Part shown: in pieces, positions 24,036 through 34,640 of the stretch
How the letters are laid out: every line of letters begins with the position of its first letter
Position numbering within the stretch: the first letter of the stretch is position 1
Origin: Ceratotherium simum simum
Lineage: Eukaryota; Chordata; Mammalia; Perissodactyla; Rhinocerotidae
Direction: 5' to 3'
NCBI RefSeq assembly: GCF_000283155.1
Contig: NW_004454180.1
Coordinates: 24,042,595-24,106,594 of the forward strand
DNA length: 64,000 nucleotides
Program-made: the position numbers and the translations under genes
Notes under the pieces: generated by a model
What the model saw: only the letters and a program-made list of their open reading frames with translations
Database searches by the model: none
What the model was told of the DNA's origin: nothing

Positions 24036-26129
24036 GTACTTAAATGTTAGTTCAGAGAGAGAAACAGAAGGCAGTAGTATTAATTGGCTTTTAAGGAACT
24101 TCTGGAAAAATACAGATGGGTGTCTGACTTGTTAATAAAATTTTAATTTGACTGAGATCAATGAAAAGCCCCATGTGTTGACTACAAATACATACTTATC
24201 AGCAATCCCAAGGAAAACCAATCAGGGTTATCTCCTTTCATTAAAGAGCAATATAAATATTGATCAACTCTCCTAATTGACCTGTGGTTTGCTTTCATAC
24301 ATTAAACTTCTGTTCTGCACAGAAGGCACAAATTTTCCAATTACCTTTAGTTCATAATTCATTATGTCACATTAGAAGCTAAACGTGAACACAGAGTCCT
24401 CATCAAGAGAAATCACCACTTGAAGAGCACTTCTCCTAGTGCCTTCTTATCCCCCCACACTGTCCGAGCCTCCTCACAGATGACCTGTGCAGGGGCGAAG
24501 GGAATACCTTCACCCATCTGAGGTAGGCCAACACATTACATCTGAAATCAAAGCAACCGCATGACAGGGGCAACAAGCGACCCCCTCACTCAGGACCAGA
24601 ACTGAACAGCACACCAGATAATGAAAAAGAAATATTAAGCTTGATGACACAAGGAGGGCTGGAAAAATGCCAAGGCAAACATCTGTTGTTTCATAAAGAT
24701 GGCTAAAGGCATGCTAATCATCTTGTTAATGGTGGTAAAACATTGAAGATATTTCCTTCAAAGGCAATGGCAATACATTCTGTCTCTTGGACTTAGAAGC
24801 AAAATAATAATAACGTGTAATACTGAATGCCCAGAATCCCGGACAATGTGCCTCCAATGGCTATATCTTGCCATGTCTTTCTGGAAACCTGAGTGCCTCA
24901 GACTTCACCTGCAAAATGGATTATTAATAAAAGATTTTCTTGCTAGTTCATTGCCAGGGAAATGAATGAATGAATGGCACTTGGCCTCCTGCAAATTTGA
25001 GGGCATTATAGAGCCATGCCTTGCTCCACCTCTGTTTCAGACTGGCTTCATTACTACCCATTGTTTTGTTTCTCCTGCCTAAACAGCAATCTTTCCTTTG
25101 CACATTTGCCTCTCAGGATCAAGACCAAATTCTCCCCACCCAGTGAAGTACAAGCTAAAGTGCTCTGAATAGGGGATTTTGGAAACAGGCACTATGTCCC
25201 TCGAGCCCTGTTCTCTTTAGATGTCTATACAAGGTGGACTGCAATCCAGCCTCCTGAATTAGTGAGAGATAAGGATTACCCCCATGAGACATGACTCCTC
25301 CTCTTAGGAACCACACTTTTATGGACAGAAAACAACACTGGTTTTCATTTACATTAAGGGTTTGGTTTGCTTCATTCTGAGAAAGAGCTGGTTTTAATTT
25401 TTTCCTTTGTAAGACTTTGTCCTTTAATAGCATGTGATAATAGAAGTTCTCCACTGATTATAAGAGGAAATCTTTCATTTTATTATCATCATTAATATCA
25501 AAGCATCACAGTAGAACACTCTTCCAAATTTTTGTGGCATTGCAGAGATAAGCTGGAGAGGAAGTAAACGTAAGATTCTGCTTTACATAAAGATTATATA
25601 TTATCGTACTGCTATTTTATTTTCCTTTTTCATATAGATTACTAACAGGAGGAGAATATAAAACAAAATTCACTAAATAATTCAAAAATTACTTAGTTGG
25701 TACAATAATTTAAAAATATATATTTACACATAAAGCTGTTAATCCCAAAGGCCACCCAATTTAACTCCTTGAGGTCATGTATGAAAAACAGACAGGCCAA
25801 GTGGGGGGCCCCAAGACCCCCGAGTGAAGCAGGGAGCAGTACACTAACCCCAGGTCTTTCCACCTCCCTGCGTTTCCTTCTCACATGTGTTAAACTCATA
25901 GGAAACTGAAATAGGAGATAGATCTTAGTGACTGAGGAACAGTAAAATGGAAGGAAGGATGCAAATCCTGGCATGAGAGTTGTCTCTAACCTTGCACTGT
26001 TAAGCCATCTGATCCTGGTTCCTGGTGAGTCCACACATTCAGCCTCAGAAGTCATCTCAACCCAGGGCTTCAGGTAGCCATTTGCATGGATTAGAGTTGT
26101 TACACAATGGGAAGCATATTTCCTATTTC
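24036..26129. other. Intronic sequence without recognisable repeats
   Basis: About 2.1 kb without a firm repeat call (a MIR-like trace is possible at 25760-25880). The 24150-24420 part is rich in AATT/ATTA words and low in CpG, as conserved intronic elements often are, but that is not evidence by itself. The 120-codon antisense frame at 25693-26055 has no domain. Confidence 0.45.
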
Positions 26130-26350
26130 TGGTTTAGTAGTTAAGTGCATGGAGTTCAGAATGGGATTGACTGGTGTTCACATTCCAGCTCCCCCACTTA
26201 CCAGCTCTGTGACCTTGAACAAGTGACTTAACTTCTCTGAGCCTTGGGTTCTTCTGTAAAATAGAGGGGGTGTTTTCTTCTTGTGGTTGTTAGATGATGT
26301 GTAAAGTGCTTAGCACAGTGTACACCAAATAGTAAGCTCTCCATCCGTGA
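26130..26350 (+). repeat. MIR SINE, near full length
   Basis: Sense MIR: GGTTTAGTAGTTAAGTGCAT, CTTACCAGCTCTGTGACCTT, CTTCTCTGAGCCTTGGGTTC, AAAGTGCTTAGCACAGTGTA. Confidence 0.85.
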
Positions 26351-27222
26351 TATTATTAGTCCAAAAGAAGCAACCACTTTTCTTCCGTTTTTCAACTTTG
26401 CAGCATTAGGTTTAGTAAAATGGATATGGAGAGAGATTTATAGAGCTACCTGATGGTGTCTCAGGCCCTGGCGCTGGATTCTATATTAAAGATGATTGTA
26501 AATAAGTCTAAGAGAGACTCCATTTAGAAATAAAATCCAGCTGTTAGGATTTGTTTGGTCCATTTTCAGCCGCGTGCTCCATGTCCCTCCAAGACATTTG
26601 ATGTATTGAATTGCAGTTCAGCTAAAGATGGCTCGTTTGGAGTCTAAAGAAGCCTGAAAAGTTTTTAGAATTCAGGATGGAATCAATGTCAGAGCTGAAC
26701 CTGGAGATGAAGTGCTCTTATGCCCCATCCCTGGAACAAAAGGTGCAGGGACAAATGATACCCACAGTGGACCCGGGGCAGAGAGGCCCTTTTATCAGAC
26801 GTCCTTTCCAGAGACACTGTCCAGGAAGAGCGAGCTAACAGCAGTCAAGCACACTTTCAACTGAACCAAAAATGATGTTTTCATCGATACCCACTGAGGC
26901 TTGTTTGCAGAGCCCGAATCTGGGGCAAACAGCTTGCCACACCTCTTAATGCCTCATCTCAGCACTTACTTAATTTCAAATCTATTTCTTTCCTATTAAA
27001 AATAAAAAACAGTTGTTGTCAGTCTTTGACATGAATTGTTCTCTGGACAGCATTGTGCCAACATGAGATTGTCAGACAATTGTATTGGATAGTGACATCT
27101 TCAGCCTCGCGTGTGACAGGGGACACAGTTCAGATAATCACTTTAAATATGTCACTAACACAGTAGCAAAATATTTTAAAAGTATAGACTGATAGGGCTG
27201 CTGCTGTTTGTCATATTCACAC
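26351..27222. other. Intronic sequence with nothing recognised
   Basis: No gene or repeat family recognised up to the T-run of the next SINE. Confidence 0.45.
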
Positions 27223-27525
27223 TTTTTTTTTTTTTTGGTGAGGAAGATCAGCCCCGAGCTAACATCCATGCTAATCCTCCTCTTTTTGCTGCGGAAGACC
27301 GGCTCTGAGCTAACATCTATTGCCAATTCTCCCCCTCTTTTTTTCTTTCCCCAAAGCCACAGTACATAGTTGTATGTCGTAGTTGCACATCCTTCTAGTT
27401 GCTGAATGTGGGACGCGGCGTCAGCATGGCCGAAGAAGCGGTGCTTTGGTGCGCGCCCGGGATCTGAACCTGGGCCGCCAGTAGCAGAGCGTGCGCACTT
27501 AACCGCTAAGCCACGGGGCCGGCCC
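27223..27525 (-). mobile_element. ERE SINE 3 (long, tail-duplicated form)
   Basis: Nearly complete antisense ERE. The poly(T) at 27223-27236 is the complement of the A-tail. Tail units begin at 27240 and 27291 (51-base period). The long-form segment with CCCCAAAGCCACAGTACATA runs at about 27350-27418. The complement of 27460-27470 is the B-box-like GGTTCAGATCC, and the head GGGGCCGGCCC ends at 27525. TCACAC lies on both sides (27217-27222 and 27526-27531), a short candidate target duplication. The long antisense open frame across it (27138-27545) is SINE sequence, not a gene. Confidence 0.92.
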
Positions 27526-28429
27526 TCACACGTTTTTATTTCCAATAAAATGTGTTCTCTGAGGATATGTAGTCAAGAGCTCTCCCTAGAATATTATCAT
27601 TTGTAATAGATGCTCCTGAATAGTTTATTTTTATTTATACTAGTAGCTGGGGAGTCATGGTAAGCTGGGGAAGGGCAAAAGCAAAAAACAATTTTCTATT
27701 GAGGACATAAGGGTAAGCCACAGAAAAAATGGTTGGGCGCCCTTCGCGTTCCTATCTCCAGAAGCGATGAATTTGTCATCCAGAAGGGTGTGAATATTCC
27801 CAGCAGCTGAAGCTTCCCCGGTTGTCTGGAAGGTTTAATTCTCGGGTCCTTACCATTAGGAGTGACTGTGAAACGCCTCCTCCTGTCTTTGTCTCTATGA
27901 TGTGATTGTGAGCATCATTTCTCCCTCTGGTCTTCCACTTTTTGAAACAGAAAAAATGTAGACAAAGTACAAATTTAACGTGATGCCTAGAGTCTATTTC
28001 CATGAATGTTGCATAATTATTGAAAGATACCATCTCACGTATTTTCAGGTGTTTGCTTCCAATTCATTTTGTTTCCATTTACATAAAATGTCGATTGGCG
28101 CAGGAGTCTTTGTGGCTGTCTTAGTGGAGTCTTCTCTCGGAATTTCTCACAGAGATTTATGTGCTTGGAACCAAAATTAGATAAAAAAATATACAGAAGG
28201 TTCTGCAAAATATCATGGGAGTGGTCCAGCTCATGGTACATTCCTGTCACACAAATAATTATTTTCCAGCAAGGCTGACTTCTGGCCCATCATCTACTCA
28301 TCTGGGAACTGTATAAAGGGTACCACATGTAAATGTGTACCTTCATACAACTGAATAAATCTCCTTCCTACAACGTAATCTCTTAGAAAAGTGAAGGTAA
28401 AATTTTTGGATAGTCTTTTAGAAAGAAGA
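27526..28429. other. Intronic sequence with nothing recognised
   Basis: No gene or repeat family recognised. Several short overlapping open frames without domains. Confidence 0.45.
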
Positions 28430-28865
28430 TGCCATATAGTGCTGTGGATAAAAGTACAGGTGACAGAGCCAGACCTGTCACTAGCATGTGACACCGTGTA
28501 CTTTTTTTTTTTTTTTTTGGTGAGGAAGATTAGCCCTGAGCTAACAACCGTGCCCATCTTCCTCTACTTCACATGGGATGCTGCCGCAACATGGCTTGAC
28601 AAGCGGTGCGTCTGTCTGCGCCCGGGATCCGACCCTGCAAACCCCGGGCAACTGAAGCAGAGCACATGAACTTACCCACTACTCCACTGGGCCGGCCCCC
28701 TCAAGTACATTTCTTGAGGGCTCTGAGAACCAGTTGTCTCATCTGTCAAATGGGGATATCAGCAGGACGTTCTTCATAGAGTTGCAAGGAGTCAATGAGA
28801 TGATACAGAAAGAACCCTGTGCAGTGTCTGGCGTTAGATTATAGCTATTATTTTATTATTAGGGG
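28430..28865 (+). repeat. MIR SINE split by an ERE
   Basis: Sense MIR in two parts. The left part (about 28430-28501) has TATAGTGCTGTGGATAAAAG and ends AGCATGTGACACCGTG. The right part (28701-28865) continues with the following MIR words: AGGGCTCTGAGAACCAG, TTGTCTCATCTGTCAAATGG, GGAGTCAATGAGATGATACA. The ERE at 28502-28700 lies between, so it inserted into a pre-existing MIR. Confidence 0.75.
28502..28700 (-). mobile_element. ERE SINE 4 (short form) inside a MIR
   Basis: Antisense short-form ERE: poly(T) at 28502-28518, one tail unit (GAGGAAGATTAGCCCTGAGC), a tRNA-like region around GGGATCCGACCC and the GGGCCGGCCCCC head at the right end. The MIR words on either side are contiguous once it is removed. 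Flanks share only partial similarity (GTGTACTTT and AAGTACATT), so the target duplication is imperfect. Confidence 0.9.
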
Positions 28866-29724
28866 TTTTTCTTAATTCAGGCCATTTGGTCTCGAAACCT
28901 ATTCTATGGAAACACAAACTCTGGACCTGCTTAAGCAGAAAGGAGCAGTTTAATAAGTTGTGATGCAATAATTCTGTTGCAAAGAAGAGAGGAGGGGACT
29001 CTGCTTCAAAACTGGAGAAGAATTGAATGTCTTTTGAGAACAAGTCCCCCTTCCTTCCCAGAAGGCTGACTTTCAGGCAGAGGTGTTGAGGACAGCGTCC
29101 TGTGTGGGGAGGCCACGCAGCTCTTCGCATAATGCTCAAACTCAGATGCCAGCTTCACCTGCTGTGACAGAAGGGCAGGGCAGCAGGCTGTGCGCCAGGA
29201 ATAAAGAGCACCTTCCTGTACTGTTTCCTTTCGTAGCTCCAGCCATCACTTCACTTACTTCCCTCTTACGTTTGGGCAGGTTCACACGTCGCAATTTTAT
29301 AGCCTGTGGGAAGCTAATTAGTAATAATTCGGATAGAGTGAATTCTTTTCTTTTGGCAAGGGCATTGTAGATCAATTTAAGTCGAATGTGTCCCGGTCTG
29401 CTGGAATAATAAACTCATAGTATTAGAGATACTATAAAATCCACATACTTTGTACAACCTGAATGGGATTAAAGACAGGCAATTAATCTCCTCTGTGTTT
29501 TCTTATCGGGGAAATAGATTTTTATACGTAGTTTTGAACAGTTTTTAAATTATTTAGAAACTCGTGTCTCATTTGCTGTATAAGAGGTTTCTGTCCCAAC
29601 TACACTCAAAGTGTTATTAAAATGTCATGAATGTGCAGTCAATCTATCAAAGCCAGATTTAACTACATTTATATTAACTTCCCACTTTAGAAATGGTGTC
29701 GGATCTAATCCCATTTGACCCAGT
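28866..29724. other. Intronic sequence with nothing recognised
   Basis: No gene or repeat family recognised. Open frames at 28834-29375 on both strands have no domain. Confidence 0.45.
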
Positions 29725-29885
29725 GATGCAAGTAGGACTGTTACTAATGTTGCCATTTGATAAATAAGGAAAGGGAGAGATGGGAAATTAAGCATCCGGT
29801 TAGTTACTCAGTTAGTGGCAGGGCCAGATTAGAACCCAAGTATCCCACTTCACTGTCTCAGTAATATCCCACCATACGTAAAGGC
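29725..29885 (-). repeat. MIR SINE fragment, antisense
   Basis: Antisense MIR: TTGATAAATAAGGAAAGGGA, TTACTCAGTTAGTGGCAGGG, CCAGATTAGAACCCAAGTAT. Confidence 0.7.
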
Positions 29886-30003
29886 TTTCCAAGTGATGCC
29901 AGCCATAATGCCTTTCATCTAGCCACATATGGAGATGTCTCCTCCTTTCTGTTGGCCCAGTGAAGAGAGAAAATGAGCCAAATAAAACTCCCAGCACAGC
30001 TGG

Positions 30004-30046
30004 AAATTGGTTATGGTGGGAGTATTTACACTATGAAATTAGCAAT
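30004..30046 (+). repeat. Dispersed 45-base unit, copy 1
   Basis: ATTGGTTATGGTGGGAGTAT followed by TTACACTATGAAATTAGCAA closely resembles 31907-31952 in the same direction. Probably part of an old nonautonomous transposon; family not identified. Confidence 0.5.
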
Positions 30047-30187
30047 GGGTACATTTCTGCCTCTGTGCCATCACGATAACCAAGGCAACTGCATAGGGAT
30101 TCTGGAAATCTATTACAAGGATTCTGATTTGGCAGGTTCTATTCTGGGTTCTGATTTAGTATGCTTTGGGTAAAACCCACAGATCTG

Positions 30188-30292
30188 TATTGTTTAAATA
30201 TATAATATATATTTAATTTATAATATATAATAATACATAATACAATAATTATAATATCTATTAATTTAAATATTTAAAAAGTTTTAAATTGT
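30188..30292. repeat. AT-rich low-complexity tract
   Basis: Almost pure A/T, with repeated ATATAATA and TTTAAATA words. Confidence 0.8.
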
Positions 30293-30596
30293 ATATCACT
30301 CAAAGGGGACAAGAGGAAATATAATAAAATTTTTCTCTCCCACCTCTGCCTCTCATCTACCCAGTTCCCTCCCCTGGAAGTAACCAATATTATCTCTGTA
30401 TTCTTCCAGGCCTATTTTATTGACATACAGGTGAAGACATATTTAAGTATTTCTCGTATTTTACACAAATGTGGATCATTTTCAACAAGCTCTACAGGTG
30501 ATTCTGGTACAAGTAATCTTCAGATGATTGGTCAACTCTTTTTGAAAGAATATTGACTCTTCTAGAACATAGGAATTCCCAGTGGTAATCTCAGAC

Positions 30597-30672
30597 AGTA
30601 GTTCTCCAACTTGAGCGTGCATCAGATTTACCTGCAGGGCTTGTGAAAACACAGGTTGGTGGCCGCCATGCC
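30597..30672 (+). repeat. MER5-like hAT transposon fragment
   Basis: CAGACAGTAGTTCTCCAACT, TGAGCGTGCATCAGATTTAC and CTGCAGGGCTTGTGAAAACA match the left end of MER5-type elements. The next ERE begins exactly where this stops, so it may be interrupted. A further trace (AACAAGCTCTACAGGTGATT) lies at 30484-30503. Confidence 0.55.
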
Positions 30673-30858
30673 TTTTGGTGAGGAAGATCAGCCCTGAGCT
30701 AACATCTGTGCCCATCTTCCTCTATTTTGTATACAGGACACTGCCACAGCATGGCTTGATGAGCAGTGCGTAAGTCTGTTCCTGGGATCAAACCTGCAAA
30801 CCCTGGCTGACGGAGCAGAACGCACAAACTTAACTGCTACGGGGCGCCTCTGGGCCCC
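30673..30858 (-). mobile_element. ERE SINE 5 (short form, diverged)
   Basis: Antisense ERE without a clear poly(T). Tail unit GAGGAAGATCAGCCCTGAGC, then CACAGCATGGCTTGATGAGC, a decayed tRNA-like part and a damaged head (CGGGGCGCCTCTGGGCCCC). The most diverged antisense copy here. Confidence 0.82.
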
Positions 30859-30954
30859 TGCTCTGAGAGGAACTGATCTAATGCAATATTTATTAAGCTC
30901 TACACTTTCAGCTTAAGTTAATTGCCTTCCTGAAATACATCATCAGTAGCCATA

Positions 30955-31195
30955 AAAACAGCACTATGTGGTCCTTACTGGGTTGCAGGCCCTGTCCTAA
31001 GCACTTGACATATATTAACTCATTTAAGCCTGCAACAAGTCTATGAGACAGACACTTTCATTATCCCATTTTACAGAGGGAAATTGAGGGAGACAGGTTA
31101 AGCAACTTCCACAACTTCATTCATTCGGGTGCTAAGGGGTAGAGCTGGTCTGACTCAGAACCCACTGGCCTAACCATCAGGCTGCACTGCCTTCT
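30955..31195 (-). repeat. MIR SINE, near full length, antisense
   Basis: Antisense MIR: CCTGTCCTAAGCACTTGACA, TCATTATCCCATTTTACAGA, GAGACAGGTTAAGCAACTTC, TAGAGCTGGTCTGACTCAGA, AGGCTGCACTGCCTT. Confidence 0.85.
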
Positions 31196-31501
31196 AGTCC
31201 TCAAAATGAGGCCTAATAGACACTTGCTTTCAAATCATCGACACCAAATATGATGAAGAGCGTCTCTCACTACATAGCTCCCAAATGTGAAAATGTAGTA
31301 ACACAAAAGATAAATTAAATATGCACATTGTTAACAGAAGGAATTTTCATTTTAAGGTATGCAAACAAAATTCTTTTTATTTTCTCCTATAATGGATTTG
31401 AGAAATTTTCAATTTACTTGCAGCTCTTCAGAAACAATTAGTTTTGTAAAATGAGGCATTCCAGTATTTTGTACCCAATAACAAATTTTTAAAAATGCAA
31501 T

Positions 31502-31691
31502 GGGGGCCAGGCCCGGTGGCCTACTGATTAAGTTTGTCATGCTGTGCTGCAGCGGCCTGGGTTCAGTTCCCTGGCGTGGACCTACACCAATCATCAGTGG
31601 CCGTGCTGTGGCAGTCCAAATACAAAATAGAGGAAGATTGGTACCAGATGTTATCTCAGGGCAAATCTTCCTCAGCAAAAAAAAAAAAAAT
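31502..31691 (+). mobile_element. ERE-related SINE 6, sense
   Basis: The only sense copy. GGGGGCCAGGCCCGGTGGCC head; an A-box-like TGGCCTACTGA (31517-31527) and B-box-like GGTTCAGTTCC (31560-31570), the internal promoter boxes of a tRNA-derived SINE; one GAGGAAGATTGG tail unit; then A14 at 31677-31690. Its AGTTTGTCATGCTGTGCTGC interior differs from the other five, so it is a different subfamily. Flanks AAAATGCAAT and AAAATACAAC are a plausible decayed target duplication. Confidence 0.85.
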
Positions 31692-34248
31692 ACAACGGAT
31701 TTGTTACCACATTGATCACAAAGTTTATATATAAAATTATATATGATATATAAAATACTGCCCTAGTTTATATATATGGAGCTATTTAATTCAAAGCATA
31801 GGGTCCAGTTACTGTGTGTGTTGCATCCAACTTGTACCAGCTTTGCAAGAGTCAATTGTTAATTTTTCACAAATTTTATAAATGTTCTGATATCATGTTG
31901 TCAGCTAAAAATTGGCTGTGGTGGGAATATTTACACCACGGAAATCAGCAAAATATAGAAAATAGGGCTTTTTTAATTTGGAAAACTATCTGTTAAACAT
32001 TTACCAGCATACCACTATGCCAGTAGATCATGTATCCCAAACCAAACACACACATTTTCCTTACTAGGGACATTTAAAAAGAAAGAAATTTTAAACAAGA
32101 TATTACTCAGACTGGCACATTAAATAGAATGTTAATCACAGTATTGACTTCTTAACTTTAATCACTGAATTCTTGCCAGTAACCGAAACTGTGGATTAGC
32201 ACACAGAATTGATCTCTCATCTCTTTGCTATTAAGTATCTAAATAACTATTTCTGTAGTCCAAGTCCCTAAGGCTAAACAAATGATGAGGAAAAAGTGCC
32301 CTCCAGTCCTCAGTCTGATGGTCCTAGAATGCAAATCAGAAGTCTAGATTTTTAATACATCCTCTGGCAAGAAAAGGAACAATGTGGAGTGTGTCTGAGG
32401 CAGGTTTGGTAAATTAGCATAGTGTTCCTAAATCTCCTGTCTGATTCTTGTAGCAAGTGTTTCCCAAAATCAAGTAGCATTTTGGAATTTTCTGGCATTA
32501 AATAGGCTTGGAATTCCCTGAACATTGAGAGTGAAATTATTCAAATGTTTACCCTATTGACCCTTTCTTTCCCTAAAGTGATAAGCAAGAAACTATCTCT
32601 TTACTCACCTTAGTAATGGCTGCAGATTCAGCTTTTGAGTAATTTAAATGTGTTCAGTGATAGTTTAATTACCTATTGCCTGTTTGTTAAATCCAACTAT
32701 TGATGGTCAAAAATCCCATTCAGTACACAGAACAGCACTTTTACCCTGGGAACTTTAGAGCTATGATAATCCCTGAATAGAGGTGTGCGATACCATGCGG
32801 CAGTCGACACAGTCATGGTGACCACCATTGCGTGGATGGTGTTGCAAGTTTTTCAAGGGCTTTCATATTATCCAATAGCACCCACAGGCCTTGATGACTT
32901 AATAGGAAGGTGGATCTGCCTCGTGTTTTCACACATGGCTATCCTTCTACAAAACTACACCGACCCCGAGCACTCAAAAGTCACCCAAAGCGTTCTCTAA
33001 AGACCTGTTATGACTCCTAACAAAAGAGTGCAGAGAAATAAAAGATCTTCAATTGGAGCCATTTTCCTCCATCCCAGGAAGAGGGAAGAGCGACCCCGAT
33101 GGGGGTGTCATTGAGGATTACAACTCAGGCAGCCTGGGACCTGAATCCCCACCATGGCAGCCTGGGACCTTCAGCCTCTCAGGTCCAGAAGGTACAAAGT
33201 CAACCCTCTCATCTGGAATACCCAGAAATTTCTACTTGCATAAAAAAGACAGTAAAGCCTTTTATTCTTCAAATTGGCCTCACTGGTGAAAAGATCTAGG
33301 ATTGGTGGTGGTGGTGGTGGTGAGCCAAGTTCGGGTCACAAGGTGTCCATCCCTGTACAGGTCAGTGTTGTCCCAGAGCCTGTGGTGTGGAGCAGTGGCT
33401 TGTTCATGACAGGCAGAGGTTGTTAGAGGATTTTTAGGAGGAGTTTTGAGAGGATAGAGAGAGGAGGACTGAGAGGGGAAACTTTCCCTTGTTAAAAAAA
33501 CTTCCAGAAAGTCTCTTTCTTGTCACAGGTTTCTCAAATGTTGCTGTTCTCTTCAGACAATTTTATCTAATTAACATCTATTTTTCACTTCTTTATGCAG
33601 TAATCAGTATTCAATTACCAGAACCCAGCTGCTGATGCTAACAAGTACTGAAAAATCAAATTCATACCATAAATCCTTAAATGCCCTCACCATCTCCTAA
33701 ACCAAGACAAAGGAGCTTGATTCCTCGATTGCTCCCTCTCTTTTACCTACATACCTTCACTCTCTTTTTATAAATCCTTTTGTGACTTCGGGTCCATTCC
33801 AGGACCCGTTATTGAAGGCATAGGGAGAGGGTCAAAGAAAAGAATAAAACCAAATATGGACACTAACACAGAAGTTTCCATCTAAGGATGGTAAGAGACT
33901 TAAATATTTACATATTCTAATTTTTTTATTTGGTTTTAAGGACTCAAACTAATTTTGAAGAGCATTTTATCTAAAGTTAATATTCATGTGTCTATTTGAT
34001 ACAGAGAATTTTATCCTCCAGAGAAAAAATGTGATCTTCAGTCTGCACATTCTTTAAGTGTTAGCTTTATAATAGATCTGGTCATTGAAATACTTCCCTA
34101 AAGGCCTTATAAACAAACTTGACTTATGCTTAATTAAGTGGCTAATTATTTTGATAATAATGATTAATTTTTAAAAGGTCAAATTTCTAATTCTGTCAAA
34201 TTATTTCTCATGTGCAGTATGTACCATTTATAACACATTTTATAATAA
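31692..34248. other. Intronic sequence, mostly unassigned
   Basis: Copy 2 of the dispersed unit lies at 31907-31952. A 15-base direct repeat (GGCAGCCTGGGACCT) lies at 33128-33142 and 33156-33170. A GGT microsatellite lies at 33304-33322. A GC-rich hairpin (CGGGTCC/GGACCCG) lies at 33789-33808. No gene or repeat family recognised; open frames at 32785-33299 have no domain. Confidence 0.5.
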
Positions 34249-34372
34249 GAGGCGAAGAAGGGAAGGGAAAGTAGGTGGAATAGGAAAGATGGATGGAGGG
34301 AGGACAAAAGAAAGAAAGAGAAGAAAGGAAAATTAAGAGAGGGAAGGAAGAGAAAAGATAGATTGTGACTTT
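34249..34372. repeat. Purine-rich (GA) low-complexity tract
   Basis: About 120 bases almost entirely G and A, with GAAGGGAAGGGA, GAAAGAAAGAGA and GGAAGGAAGAGA words. Confidence 0.85.
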
Positions 34373-34454
34373 TTAGATGATTGATGTGAAAAATAGAGTT
34401 TATATAATTGTAGAACTTGAGGTGTGACTTTGCTATTTTAAGTAAAAAAGAAGA

Positions 34455-34640
34455 GAACCAAGATTTGCTAAGGGCTTCCTATGCGCCGACCACTTTAACT
34501 CATTTAAAAATCACAACAAATTGTTGAAAGATACAGATACTATCCTTGACACTAGGAACGGGCTCCCTGACTTCACGTGCCATAATAACACAGTTATCAC
34601 CAGTTGCAAGATCAGAAATTGGAGACAGCCATGATTGTCC
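34455..34640 (-). repeat. MIR-like fragment, antisense (weak)
   Basis: AAGGGCTTCCTATGCGCCGA and CCACTTTAACTCATTTAAAA resemble the antisense MIR start. Later words are diverged. Confidence 0.45.

Noticed and set aside
25693..26055. 120-codon antisense open frame
   Set aside because: No signal peptide, domain or motif recognised, no splice or promoter context, and a possible MIR trace overlaps. Length is within chance for 64 kb.
27138..27545. 135-codon antisense open frame
   Set aside because: It runs through ERE 3 and its flank. The same protein-like words appear in the antisense frame through ERE 2 (570-860), so this is SINE sequence read in frame.
31502..31691. Possible tRNA gene because of A- and B-box words
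   Set aside because: The flanking tail unit, A14 run and GGGGCC head show it is a tRNA-derived SINE. No cloverleaf was made out.
33053..33299. Possible processed pseudogene because of relatively GC-rich open frames and a 15-base direct repeat
   Set aside because: No known protein similarity, no poly(A) remnant and no target duplication were seen.
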